DNA of 64,000 nt, taken from assembly GCA_041747855.1 (NCBI GenBank), contig JBGTEJ010000042.1, forward strand, positions 1-64,000, read 5' to 3'. Every line of letters begins with the position of its first letter. Within the stretch, counting starts at the first letter, position 1. The DNA is from ZC4RG35 sp041747855. GTDB taxonomy: Bacteria; Actinomycetota; Acidimicrobiia; Spongiisociales; ZC4RG35. Of this stretch, positions 43,025 to 51,923 are shown in pieces. The notes under the pieces were generated by a model that saw nothing but the letters and a program-made list of their open reading frames with translations, ran no database searches and was not told the origin of the DNA. The position numbers were made by a program, and so were the translations under genes.

Positions 43025-45321
43025 CCGGACTCGTCCTCTTCGTCATGGTCCTGGCGCGTCTCGACCGGCTTTTCACCGCCGGAGACAATGCCTTGCCCTG
43101 GCCGGTCATCCTCCTCGCCACCATGCTTCTCGGGATCACGGTGAGATGGCTACTCACCCAAGCACGTGCTCCTGCGGGACTGGTCAGCCTCCTCATGATC
43201 GTCGGTGCTGTTCTAGTCCTACTCCGGGTCACCGTCCCTGCAACACTCACCGCAGGAGTCCTGCCAGGTCCCGAGACCCTCTCAGCACTGGTCAAGGAGC
43301 TGGAGACAGCCTTCTGGATCTTCCGGTCCGGAGTACCGCCGGTGACACCAACACCCGGCATTGTCGGGGCTCTGGCGGCGCTGATGTGGATGCTGGGCTC
43401 CCTGTTCGCCCTCGGAGCCACGAGCGACCGACTGGGGCTCATGGTGCTCCCCCCCGGAGTCTTCTATCTCCAGATGGCGGTATTGGACAGGACACCCGCC
43501 AGTCTGGCGTGGTACGGGGCCACTGCGGTTGTGGTCGCCTTGGCCTGTACCTCCCTAGCGATGAGGTCCGGGAGTATGACGGGCCGCACCCGGAGCGCTA
43601 CCGGTAAGCCGAATGCCATGCGATCGATGCCGGGAGCCACTGCGTTGGCCGCATGTGTCGCTGTGATGACTGTTCTCGGGACGGCGCAGGCAGCACCGTT
43701 GATGTCCGAGTACGGCAATCTGCCGTGGCGCGACATCTCAGGTGCAGACGGGATCGGAGGAGGAGTCGCATTCGATCGGTTCATCGAACTCCGACAGCGA
43801 CTCCAGAGTCGACAGAACGCCGTCGTTTTCCGGGCCGCTTTCGGACCCGACTCACCCCCGGCCGACAGCATGTACTGGAGGATGGAGACACTGGACTCGT
43901 TTGACGGGACCGGCTGGCGAAGGTCCTCGAGTCAGATCAGGGCTTATTCACCAGGGGCGATCATCGGAGACCCCCAGCATCGCTATGCGGGTACCACGCA
44001 GGAAGTCCTCCAAAGGGTGGTGGTTGAGCAGTTGATCGGGCAGGTCGTGCCTACGGCAGGCCATCCCACATCCGTGTTCGACTTGGCGGTCCCTCAAAGC
44101 ATCACTCCGAGCCTGGTCAATTTTGCAAGGGATGGGTCGATCACGTTCGCACCCGGACTCTCAGCCGGTTTGAGCTATCAGATCGCAACCGCTTACCCAG
44201 ACATGACTGCCGACCTCGGTGCCTTGGCGACAGGCACCGATGGAACCCTCAGCCCACTCTTCGCTGCTGCATCGGCAGCGGGCCAGTTCTCTGCAGTTGC
44301 CAACCCATCGCCGAGAGATCTGTCCAGACCTTCGGACCTGTCCAACTACCTGGCCCTTCCCCAAGGAATCCCGATCTCGCTGGTCACCATCGCAAGAAAC
44401 AGGACGTCGGGCGCCTCCACACCATTCGAGCAGGCCTGGATGCTTCAACACTGGTTCAGAGACTCCGGCGACTTCACGTACTCACTCAATGTGACCACGG
44501 GGAGCCAGGCGCTCAACATCTCGGATTGGCTGTCTATCCCGTCCAGCCAGAATTACAGGACGGGGTACTGCGAACAGTTTGCGGCCTCGATGGCCATCCT
44601 GGCACGCACCCTTGGGATCCCGAGCCGCGTGGTCTGGGGTTTCGCACCGGGAAGCCAAATCGACGTCGACGGTGTTCCCATCGTCGAAGTCAGAGACACC
44701 CATGCCCACGCCTGGGTGGAACTGTGGATAGACGGCTTTGGCTGGGTGATGTTCGACCCGACTCCACGTGCCGGATTCCTGCCACCAAGTCCCACATCGA
44801 GTTTCGACCCTGACCAGTTCGTGGTGGCACCACCCGACCCAAGCATCTCGAACCCATTGGATCCGGACCTCCCTCCCCCAGTGTTCGAAGACGAACCCCC
44901 GGTCGGTGGTGGTGGTGCCATCGATCTCGAAGATGCTGCAGGATCGATCGTGCCCGTGGTCACGGCCAGCTTGGTGTTCGCTCTGATTCTCATAATCCTT
45001 TCCAAGAGAGCGCGTCGGGAACGACGAATCAAACGACTGTCTGACGGTGATGTCACCGCAGCTTGGGAAGAAATCGTTGACCGTCTTGTGGACATGGGCA
45101 ACCATCTCGATGCCAGCCTGACCCCCACCGAGCTGACCGTTGTGACGGTGCCCGAGCTCCGTCCCCTTGCGGTCTCGTACTCGGCCGCCGTCTATGGCGG
45201 CAAGACCGGTCTGGGGAGTCCGGAGGACCTGACCCGTGCCGAGGAATGGATCGAACTGAGTTACGACCGACGCCACCTCGTATTTGGTGCGATCAACCCA
45301 CGGTCCCTGTTCAGACGCTGA
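43000..45321 (+). CDS. Membrane transglutaminase-like protein (TgpA/DUF3488 type)
   Basis: A 773-residue protein. Several transmembrane helices lie in the first 230 residues, followed by an extracytoplasmic domain and a transglutaminase core. The catalytic triad is Cys in GYCEQFAASM (about 524), His in HAHAWVELW (about 569) and Asp in VMFDPTP (about 586). A Pro-rich stretch, one more helix (about 645-670) and a cytoplasmic DUF4129-like tail follow. With MoxR and DUF58 it forms the standard actinobacterial operon, thought to act on the envelope. Confidence 0.92.
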   Translation: MGNRLGQIAGLVLFVMVLARLDRLFTAGDNALPWPVILLATMLLGITVRWLLTQARAPAGLVSLLMIVGAVLVLLRVTVPATLTAGVLPGPETLSALVKELETAFWIFRSGVPPVTPTPGIVGALAALMWMLGSLFALGATSDRLGLMVLPPGVFYLQMAVLDRTPASLAWYGATAVVVALACTSLAMRSGSMTGRTRSATGKPNAMRSMPGATALAACVAVMTVLGTAQAAPLMSEYGNLPWRDISGADGIGGGVAFDRFIELRQRLQSRQNAVVFRAAFGPDSPPADSMYWRMETLDSFDGTGWRRSSSQIRAYSPGAIIGDPQHRYAGTTQEVLQRVVVEQLIGQVVPTAGHPTSVFDLAVPQSITPSLVNFARDGSITFAPGLSAGLSYQIATAYPDMTADLGALATGTDGTLSPLFAAASAAGQFSAVANPSPRDLSRPSDLSNYLALPQGIPISLVTIARNRTSGASTPFEQAWMLQHWFRDSGDFTYSLNVTTGSQALNISDWLSIPSSQNYRTGYCEQFAASMAILARTLGIPSRVVWGFAPGSQIDVDGVPIVEVRDTHAHAWVELWIDGFGWVMFDPTPRAGFLPPSPTSSFDPDQFVVAPPDPSISNPLDPDLPPPVFEDEPPVGGGGAIDLEDAAGSIVPVVTASLVFALILIILSKRARRERRIKRLSDGDVTAAWEEIVDRLVDMGNHLDASLTPTELTVVTVPELRPLAVSYSAAVYGGKTGLGSPEDLTRAEEWIELSYDRRHLVFGAINPRSLFRR

Positions 45322-45351
45322 TCAACGGGGGCTGAGGGTGGTGGTGACGGA

Positions 45352-45855
45352 TTAGGAGCCGGTGGCCTTCATCTCGTCGGCAACATCTTCTTCGACCCGG
45401 CGAAGCATCCCCAGGAACCCATCCCTGTCGAGTTCGAACTGGGTGACATCTTCTTCCACATCGCGGGCGATTTCGTCGATGGCCACGAAGAATGCCAGCT
45501 GACCCTGGCGAAGTGCGTCGAGGATCTCGCCGTCATCATTGCTGACCGTGAAGATCGACTGGCCATCGGTGACCAGCTTGACCTGAGCTAGATGGTCGTC
45601 CATGGCCCCTTCCCGTCGGAGGTAGTCCCAGGCCCTTCTGACCCGTTGCAACGACATGCCGTTGTCGAGGAGGCTTCGGACTACCCGGAGGGCGACAAGA
45701 TCGCGGAATGAATAGAGACGACGAACTCCAGGGCGACCCCTGCTCCCTTGGACTGATGGCGCCACCAAACCAACTCGATCCCAATAGCGCAATTGATGCT
45801 GGGTGCATCCACTCAACCGGCATGCCTGCTCGGCTGTGAAGGCCTGATCTTCCAC
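45352..45855 (-). CDS. MerR-family transcriptional regulator
   Basis: A 167-residue regulator. The MerR winged helix is FTAEQACRLSGC then QLRYWDRVGLVAPS (about 5-33), with GVRRLYSFRDLVALRVVRSL and a short C-terminal effector/dimer region rich in acidic residues. The GTG at 45855 is chosen because GGAAG lies 6 bases upstream; a TTG at 45927 would add 24 non-conserved residues. The signal sensed is unknown. Confidence 0.85.
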   Translation of the reverse strand: MEDQAFTAEQACRLSGCTQHQLRYWDRVGLVAPSVQGSRGRPGVRRLYSFRDLVALRVVRSLLDNGMSLQRVRRAWDYLRREGAMDDHLAQVKLVTDGQSIFTVSNDDGEILDALRQGQLAFFVAIDEIARDVEEDVTQFELDRDGFLGMLRRVEEDVADEMKATGS

Positions 45856-45885
45856 TCGTGCTTCCAAGAACTTTCTAAAACTTCG

Positions 45886-45897
45886 CGAACCGGTTCG
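45886..45897. promoter_or_regulatory. 12-base perfect palindrome upstream of the MerR gene
   Basis: CGAACCGGTTCG lies 31 bases before the preferred MerR start and could be an autoregulatory operator. If translation began at the alternative TTG it would be coding. The rest of the gap (45856-46004) shows no other clear signal. Confidence 0.35.
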
Positions 45898-46004
45898 GGT
45901 CCGTCTCCAATGCTCCGCCCCATCCAACCGTATCTCCGTATGTATGGCGGGGTCGGGAACAATAGCCAGATTGTTCGGCGGACCGCAGACCGGAACGGGG
46001 TCGA

Positions 46005-46307
46005 CTACTCCTCGAAGTCGTCGAGCAATTCAGGTTCGTACGAGTTCCACCCTTGAACTCTCAGAGCCTGGACCAGAGAGGTCGCCGAGACCACGAGGAT
46101 CACAAAACCGGCCGCCGCGATATAGGTCTCGGTGATGAAGAGAACAATCACGGCAAGTCCCACGAGAACTCCCACAGCCGAAAGACGAACTCCGATTCGT
46201 TTGGGACGCTGGATCCTCTGGACAGCCTTGGCCAGCTCAGGATCTTCCTGATAGAACTGACGCTCTATCTCGTCGAGGATTCTCTGTTCCTTGTCATCAA
46301 GCGGCAT
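46005..46307 (-). CDS. DUF3040 family membrane protein
   Basis: A 100-residue protein starting MPLDDKEQRILDEIERQFYQ, the signature of DUF3040, a family almost confined to actinobacteria. Two hydrophobic helices follow (about 41-60 and 62-82), then an acidic end (LLDDFEE). The function is unknown. In other actinobacteria it often lies near dinB and mraZ, as it does here. Confidence 0.92.
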   Translation of the reverse strand: MPLDDKEQRILDEIERQFYQEDPELAKAVQRIQRPKRIGVRLSAVGVLVGLAVIVLFITETYIAAAGFVILVVSATSLVQALRVQGWNSYEPELLDDFEE

Positions 46308-46382
46308 TCTCTACACCCAGTGCGACTTTGCGACTGCTTACTTAAATCCTACACCGGCTTGGGAAACATCGAACCCTGAAGT

Positions 46383-47546
46383 TCAACCGTTTTCGTCGAT
46401 GAGTCGAGCCGACTTTATCGACTGGTCACCGAATCGGCCACGGACCTCGAAGATTGCATCTTCGACCCGGTCCCACCCATCATCGACCTGAAGCTCGAGT
46501 TGGCCGATCTGGTCGATTGGCACCAGCTTCGAGCCTCCTAAACCGAGCAATCGAACCGGTTGATCGACACTGACTTCGTCGAGGAGGGAGACACCGATCC
46601 GATAGATCTCCCGCCAACCCTGGATCGCGCTTTTCCCGGTTCGACTCCGGGTTACTGTCTCGAAGCCGGCATACCGAACTTTTAGGGTGACCATGCGGGA
46701 TGCCAGGCCATTTCTGCGCAATCGAGATGACAGCCGGTGGGCGTGGGCGAGAAGAGCGGCACGCAGGACCTCCGGGCCCTCGAGGTCTGTGGAATAGGTT
46801 TCCTCGACCGACACGGATCTGGCTTCGATATCGGGCTCCACCGACCGGTGGTCCACACCGGACGCAAGACCCAGCAAGTGGGCCGAGGCGTTCGGACCGA
46901 CCGCCCTTGTCAGGGTGGCGGACGGTAGTGCCGCTATGTCTGCCACGGTCTCGACACCAAGACGTTGCAACGCGGCCAGGGTGGCAGGACCGACCCCGGG
47001 AAGGGCCTCGGCGGGAAGGGCCTGCACGAACTCGAGTTGTACGTCCTCTGCAACATGGAACAGACCGTCCGGCTTGGCCCGCTCTGACGCCAACTTTGCG
47101 ACCAGCTTGTTCGAGGCAACACCTACTGAGGCCGGCAAGCCGAGTTCTCTCCGGATGGAGGCCCTGACCTCGTTGCCGACTTCCACCGGCGACCGGTAGT
47201 GTCGACGCAGACCCCCGACATCCATGAAGGCCTCATCGAGGCTGAGACCCTCGACCAGCGGGGTGACTGATCTGAAGATGGCGAAGACCCGGTTAGACAC
47301 CTCTTCGTACTTGCCATGGCTTGGAGGGACCACTCTCAATTGCGGGCAGGCCCTGAGCGCAGTGACTGTCGGCTGAGCGGAGCGGACTCCAAACTTCCGC
47401 GCTTCGTATGACGCACTGGCGATAACGCCACGTGGACCGACACCCCCGACCGCCACCGGAATCCCATTGAGGGAAGGGTCGGCGAGACGTTCGACCTCGA
47501 CGAAGAAGGAGTCCATATCTACGTGAAGGATCGTTTCGGTCCACAC
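46383..47546 (-). CDS. dinB: DNA polymerase IV (Y-family)
   Basis: A 387-residue translesion polymerase. Catalytic acidic residues are in ILHVDMDSFFVEVE and LSLDEAFMDV; ASASYEARKFGVRSAQP and VGVASNKLVAKLAS are typical. Thumb and little-finger domains are complete, length is normal. The start is GTG. A 75-base gap separates it from DUF3040. No LexA-type box was recognised in the short region before its start. Confidence 0.95.
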   Translation of the reverse strand: MWTETILHVDMDSFFVEVERLADPSLNGIPVAVGGVGPRGVIASASYEARKFGVRSAQPTVTALRACPQLRVVPPSHGKYEEVSNRVFAIFRSVTPLVEGLSLDEAFMDVGGLRRHYRSPVEVGNEVRASIRRELGLPASVGVASNKLVAKLASERAKPDGLFHVAEDVQLEFVQALPAEALPGVGPATLAALQRLGVETVADIAALPSATLTRAVGPNASAHLLGLASGVDHRSVEPDIEARSVSVEETYSTDLEGPEVLRAALLAHAHRLSSRLRRNGLASRMVTLKVRYAGFETVTRSRTGKSAIQGWREIYRIGVSLLDEVSVDQPVRLLGLGGSKLVPIDQIGQLELQVDDGWDRVEDAIFEVRGRFGDQSIKSARLIDENG

Positions 47547-47597
47547 GACACCTGAAGTTACCCACGGTTAGTGACAAGACCGGCCAAACTGTCGCTA

Positions 47598-48272
47598 ATG
47601 GCTGCTCTGGTCCACCTGGTTCGACATGCTGAGGTCGACAACCCCCAACATCTCGTTTACGGGTCTCTGCCCGGGTTCGGGCTCTCTCCCCACGGGAAGG
47701 AGCAGGCCCGGCGTGTCGGCCGCTATCTAGGCCCCCGTCCGGTAGTTTCAATCTGGTCCTCCCCTCTGGAGTCAGCCCTTCGCACCGCTGAGGAGATCGC
47801 AGCACGATCTGGCGTTCCCGTCCGCGTCGACGATGGTCTACGCGACTGGTCAATCACCGACCGGTGGAAAGGACTTCCCTGGAATGCGGTCAAGGAGTCC
47901 TTCCCTGGAGAGCTCGAGGCCTATCTGGCCAATCCTCGGTCGATCACCTTCGCCGACGAAACCCTGGAACAGGTCGCCGATCGGGTGGCCGGGGTGGCGA
48001 GAAGACTCGATGTGGAACACCCCCACGGTGATGTGGTGATCATCTCCCATCAAGATCCCATCCAGGCGGGCCGTTTGAAACTGACCGGGTCCAGCCTTTC
48101 CGAAATCCACGACGACATTTCCGACCACGGAGCAGTGGTGACACTTCGACCGGGGACTGCGTGGCGTGAGGAAACTCACTGGTCTCCTGGCGAATCGCCC
48201 CAGTTCGGTGACAAGTCCGATCTCAGGGTTATTGCCGCCACCGACGGCCCGCCGCGCGCGACTCCCGCCTGA
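47598..48272 (+). CDS. Histidine phosphatase superfamily (phosphoglycerate mutase-like) protein
   Basis: A 224-residue protein with LVHLVRHAEVDNP (the RHG-like motif, here RHA), a second Arg in WSSPLESALRTAEEIA and the second catalytic His in VVIISHQDPIQA. The substrate is unknown. The ATG at 47598 is used because the catalytic motif then starts at residue 6; a GTG at 47571 is an alternative. It is divergent from dinB. Confidence 0.87.
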   Translation: MAALVHLVRHAEVDNPQHLVYGSLPGFGLSPHGKEQARRVGRYLGPRPVVSIWSSPLESALRTAEEIAARSGVPVRVDDGLRDWSITDRWKGLPWNAVKESFPGELEAYLANPRSITFADETLEQVADRVAGVARRLDVEHPHGDVVIISHQDPIQAGRLKLTGSSLSEIHDDISDHGAVVTLRPGTAWREETHWSPGESPQFGDKSDLRVIAATDGPPRATPA

Positions 48273-48292
48273 GTCGTGCCAGACTTCCGCTC

Positions 48293-49027
48293 GTGAAACT
48301 TGGTGCCGGGGCCGTCGCGCCCCTTGTCGCGGCTCTTGCCTGGACGGCGGTCATTCTCGTCACTCGAGAACCCGGTCAGGACCACACCACTCTTCTGCTG
48401 GGTATCGGTCTGATGCTCTCGGCGACGGTCGCCATGGTGGGAATGATCGTTGTCCAAGCCCGTTGGGCTCACCGTCTGGGATGGCTTGTCCTCCTTGCCA
48501 CCGGTGTGGTTGCGGTCCGGACCGAGACCTCACCCTGGTGGTACACCGCCCTTGCCATCTCAGCACTGTCCGCGATCGCTTTGGTTCTCAGCGCTTCTCA
48601 GGTCCGGCGGCTGCCGGCGGCGACGGGCCCCCCTGAACGTGCCGTCCTGGTCACCCTTCTTCTGTTGGGCGTTCCTTTCATGGTCGGAATATCGGTGGAG
48701 GCCCCGGTTTGGGCAGCACTCTCGATTGGGCTGTCCGCGCCGGCGGTCGCCCTGCTCTACAGCCGGGTCATCATCGGGGGTCTGCTGCTCGTGAGGCTAG
48801 GCTGGCCCTTGCTCACCCTGGTGGCGTCCGTGTTCGTCCCGTCGCCGGCGTGGATGGTTCCTGTCAGCCTGGCGATAGCTGTGGCCATCCTCGCACATGA
48901 CCCGCTGGTGAAGACCGCCTTCCACCCCGTCCGTGAGACCGGCTCGACCTTCCCCATCCCTCCCGAGTTGACCCCCAAAGACATTCTCGATGCAGCCAGG
49001 CTCGATGACAGGGGTCGTCCCAGATGA
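48293..49027 (+). CDS. Polytopic membrane protein of unknown function
   Basis: A 244-residue protein with about seven hydrophobic helices ending around residue 205 and a soluble tail (FPIPPELTPKDILDAARLDD). The start is GTG. No family motif is recognised. Its stop overlaps the ATG of the next small membrane gene (ATGA), so the two are coupled. Confidence 0.65.
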   Translation: MKLGAGAVAPLVAALAWTAVILVTREPGQDHTTLLLGIGLMLSATVAMVGMIVVQARWAHRLGWLVLLATGVVAVRTETSPWWYTALAISALSAIALVLSASQVRRLPAATGPPERAVLVTLLLLGVPFMVGISVEAPVWAALSIGLSAPAVALLYSRVIIGGLLLVRLGWPLLTLVASVFVPSPAWMVPVSLAIAVAILAHDPLVKTAFHPVRETGSTFPIPPELTPKDILDAARLDDRGRPR

Positions 49028-49266
49028 GGCGCCGACCAAACCCTTGGGTGGTCTTACCCTCCCTGTCCATGGGGATCCTCGCCGCGGTCGTCGCATGGTG
49101 GATCACGGATGCGACCTGTCGGTACAACAGTTCCGTGGGCGTCGGATGTCCTGGCTGGGCATTCTTTCTCACCACCGTCAGTTTCCTGGGGGTGACACTC
49201 GGAGTTGGCCTGCTCCTGGTGTTGGTCTACAGAAGTCTCTCTGAATGGAAGGAACGGTCGGGCTAG
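49024..49266 (+). CDS. Small membrane protein (80 residues)
   Basis: Two transmembrane helices (about 8-26 and 44-69) flank a loop with two Cys (TCRYNSSVGVGCPG). Function unknown. ATGA overlap with the preceding membrane gene. Its TAG stop lies in a CTAG palindrome that is also the stop of the convergent SnoaL-like gene. Confidence 0.65.
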   Translation: MRRRPNPWVVLPSLSMGILAAVVAWWITDATCRYNSSVGVGCPGWAFFLTTVSFLGVTLGVGLLLVLVYRSLSEWKERSG

Positions 49267-49634
49267 GGCCCCAAATGCTCGAGGAGGATCTGCCAGTCTC
49301 CATGTGATCGCTTCAGGACGCAGGTCCCCCGTCCTCCCCCGGAGGCGGGCTCGCCATTGATCAAACCTTCCCAGGCGAACTTGTAGTGGGCCACCGCCAC
49401 GCTCTCGGACCGTTCTATCCAGTTCAGCTCCGAGATGGTGTAGGTCTCATCCCTTATCAACTCGAAAGTCGTCCGGAAGGCCGCCTCCACTTCTCCCTTC
49501 CCGACGAACGTGCCACTCGAGAACACCGCAACACAGTCCTCGTGGATCATCGGTGCGACTTGTTCCCAATCCTGGCTGGTCAGGGCAGCCTCGTAGCGAC
49601 GAATACAGTCATCCGGGCTCGAGATCACGTCCAT
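49263..49634 (-). CDS. SnoaL/NTF2-like fold protein
   Basis: A 123-residue protein of the NTF2-like (SnoaL/DUF4440) type, with CIRRYEAALTSQDWEQVAPM, the beta-strand pattern VAVFSSGTFVGKGEVEAAF and a final DWQILLEHLGP. These are small cone-shaped proteins that act as isomerases, or as ligand-binding or regulatory modules; nothing fixes the function here. It is downstream of fabF (13-base gap), possibly in that operon. Confidence 0.8.
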   Translation of the reverse strand: MDVISSPDDCIRRYEAALTSQDWEQVAPMIHEDCVAVFSSGTFVGKGEVEAAFRTTFELIRDETYTISELNWIERSESVAVAHYKFAWEGLINGEPASGGGRGTCVLKRSHGDWQILLEHLGP

Positions 49635-49647
49635 CTCCCTGGCGACC

Positions 49648-50898
49648 TCAAACCCGGCTGAGGATCAGGGAGACGTTGTGGCCTCCGAACCCGAAAGAAT
49701 TCGACATGACGTGGTCGAAATTGGCTTCCCTGGCCTGGTTGGGAACATAGTCGAGATCGCATTCCGGGTCCGGGGTGGTGTAGTTGATCGTCGGAGGCAG
49801 AACCTGATCGCGCAACGCCATGATTGAGATGATCGCCTCGACCGCTCCAGCGCCGCCCAGAAGATGACCTGTCATCGACTTGGTCGACGAGACCGGGGTC
49901 CGGTAGGCACGTTCGCCGAGTGCGATCTTGATGGCCGCCGTCTCAGTCGAGTCGTTGGCCTGCGTCGAAGTCCCATGTGCGTTGATGTATCCGATACTCT
50001 CGTCCGGCAGTCGGGCATCGTCGATGGCCGCTCTCATCGCCTTGGCCGCTCCCATGCCACCGGGTTTGGGGAGCGTTATGTGATAGGCGTCGGCCGACAT
50101 TCCATATCCGGTCACTTCGGCCAGGACATCGGCACCACGGTCCCGCGCATGGTCGAGACTCTCCAGGAGCAACACCGCACCACCTTCGCCCATCAGAAAT
50201 CCATCGCGGTCGGCATCGAAAGGTCTGGAGGCCCCATGAGGGTCGTCGTTCCGGCTGGTGAGTGCTCGAGCCTGGGCAAACGTGGAGATCCCGAAGTCGA
50301 GAATGGTGGCTTCAGCGCCGCCTGCCACCATCACATCGGCTGCGCCCCGTCTGATGATCTCGGCGGCGTCTCCTATCGCGTTCGCCGATGCACTGCACGC
50401 TGTGACAACACATGACACCGGCCCGGTCAGATTGTGTTCGATCGAGACCAACCCGGCAGCCATGTTGGGAATGATCCGCGGCACCCCTGTTGGACTGACC
50501 CGGTCCGGGCCACGCGAGCCGAGCGTATTGATCTCGTCGATGAACGAGCTCATCCCCCCAAAGCCGGCGCCCACAATCACACCCGTCCTGGACGCAGCCT
50601 CCTCATCGTTCTGGAAGTCGATCCCGGCATGCGCCATCGCCTGACGCGCAGCGACAATGAAGAACTCAGAGAACCTATCGAGTCTCCTCTTCTCCTGTGG
50701 GGTGAAGTGTGCAGATGAGTCCCATCCTTTCACCTCTGCGGCAATTGTGGTCCGATATCCAGTCGTATCGAAGAGTGTGATGGGGCCTGCGCCGGACACC
50801 CCTGACCGCACCGCCTCCCAGGTTGATGACGCGTCGAGTCCCACCGGGGTGACGGCACCAAGTCCGGTGACGACGACCCGTCTCCGGTCTGCCGACAC
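49648..50898 (-). CDS. fabF: 3-oxoacyl-ACP synthase II
   Basis: A 416-residue condensing enzyme that elongates acyl-ACP. The Cys-His-His triad is present: Cys in VVTACSASANA (about 168), His in NAHGTSTQANDSTE and His in KSMTGHLLGGAGAVEA. The C-terminal SFGFGGHNVSLIL is typical. The start is GTG. It lies 5 bases downstream of acpP. Confidence 0.97.
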   Translation of the reverse strand: MSADRRRVVVTGLGAVTPVGLDASSTWEAVRSGVSGAGPITLFDTTGYRTTIAAEVKGWDSSAHFTPQEKRRLDRFSEFFIVAARQAMAHAGIDFQNDEEAASRTGVIVGAGFGGMSSFIDEINTLGSRGPDRVSPTGVPRIIPNMAAGLVSIEHNLTGPVSCVVTACSASANAIGDAAEIIRRGAADVMVAGGAEATILDFGISTFAQARALTSRNDDPHGASRPFDADRDGFLMGEGGAVLLLESLDHARDRGADVLAEVTGYGMSADAYHITLPKPGGMGAAKAMRAAIDDARLPDESIGYINAHGTSTQANDSTETAAIKIALGERAYRTPVSSTKSMTGHLLGGAGAVEAIISIMALRDQVLPPTINYTTPDPECDLDYVPNQAREANFDHVMSNSFGFGGHNVSLILSRV

Positions 50899-50903
50899 AG
50901 GTG

Positions 50904-51149
50904 CTAACCGGCCAGCTTGCCGTGCACCAGGTCGATCGCCTGACCCACGGTCATGATCGACTCGGCCTCATCGTCGGGGATCTTGACGTCGAACTCGTCC
51001 TCGAGTGCCATCAGTAGCTCGACCACTCCGAGGCTGTCCACATCTAGATCCTCCTCGAAGTGGGCACCGTCGTTGATCTTCTCTGCGTCGAGTCCGAGTT
51101 CGGAAACCAGGACCGTGGTGAGACGGTCCGATACGTGCTGTCTATCCAT
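50904..51149 (-). CDS. acpP: Acyl carrier protein
   Basis: An 81-residue acidic four-helix protein carrying the phosphopantetheine Ser in DVDSLGVVELLMALE. It shuttles acyl chains between the fab enzymes. AGGAGAAG lies just upstream of the ATG. It is flanked by fabG and fabF. Confidence 0.96.
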   Translation of the reverse strand: MDRQHVSDRLTTVLVSELGLDAEKINDGAHFEEDLDVDSLGVVELLMALEDEFDVKIPDDEAESIMTVGQAIDLVHGKLAG

Positions 51150-51182
51150 TGGTTCTTCTCCTATCTTGTTTGTTGGCGCAAC

Positions 51183-51923
51183 TTATAGCGCGATCCCTCC
51201 ATCGACCGCGATCACCTGCCCGGTGATGTAGCCGGACCTATCCGATGCGAGAAAGTCGACGAGGGCCGCCACCTCCTCGGCTTCTCCGAACCGTCCCAAC
51301 GCGATCGCATTCTCTGCGGTCTTCTTGACCGAGTCAGGAAGTATCGCCGTCAGGTCCGTCGAGATGTAGCCCGGAGCAACCACGTTCGCCGTGATCCCCC
51401 TCGAGCCGACCTCCTTTGCCACCGACTTCGTGAAGCCGATCAGCCCGGCTTTCGAGGCCGCGTAGTTGGCCTGACCGGCATTGCCCTGGATCCCGGCCAC
51501 GGACGCGATGGAAATGACCCGCCCCCATTTCGCCCGGACCATGTCCCGCAGCGCGGTCTTGGTACACAGGTAGGCCGAACGCAGGTTGGTGGCGATGACG
51601 ATATCGAAGTCCTCCGCCGACATCCTCAGCAGCAGATTGTCCCTGGTGATACCGGCGTTGTTGACCAGAATCTCGACCGGTCCGAACCTCTCCTTGGCCT
51701 CTGCGAAGAGGGCCGCCACCTGATCCTCCTCGGACACGTCGGCGAGCACCGCGTGAGCTTCGCCTCCAGCAGCCGTGATTTCGGCGACCACCGCGTCGGC
51801 CTCAGCAGCACGACGGGCGTAGTTCACCACCACCTTGTGTCCGGACCGACCCAAAGTGAGTGCCATGGACCGACCCAAACCCCGGGATCCACCGGTGACC
51901 AGCGCTATCCGCCCTGAGGTCAC
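51183..51923 (-). CDS. fabG: 3-oxoacyl-ACP reductase
   Basis: A 246-residue SDR enzyme that reduces beta-ketoacyl-ACP with NADPH. NADP loop TGGSRGLGRSMAL, structural NNAG in VNNAGITRDN, catalytic Ser in ISIASVAGIQG and YxxxK in YAASKAGLIG. C-terminal DRSGYITGQVIAVDGG is typical of FabG. ATGA overlap with fabH. Confidence 0.97.
   Translation of the reverse strand: MTSGRIALVTGGSRGLGRSMALTLGRSGHKVVVNYARRAAEADAVVAEITAAGGEAHAVLADVSEEDQVAALFAEAKERFGPVEILVNNAGITRDNLLLRMSAEDFDIVIATNLRSAYLCTKTALRDMVRAKWGRVISIASVAGIQGNAGQANYAASKAGLIGFTKSVAKEVGSRGITANVVAPGYISTDLTAILPDSVKKTAENAIALGRFGEAEEVAALVDFLASDRSGYITGQVIAVDGGIAL

Noticed and set aside
47514..47600. LexA/SOS box upstream of dinB
   Set aside because: No GAAC-N4-GTTC dyad is present in the short divergent gap.
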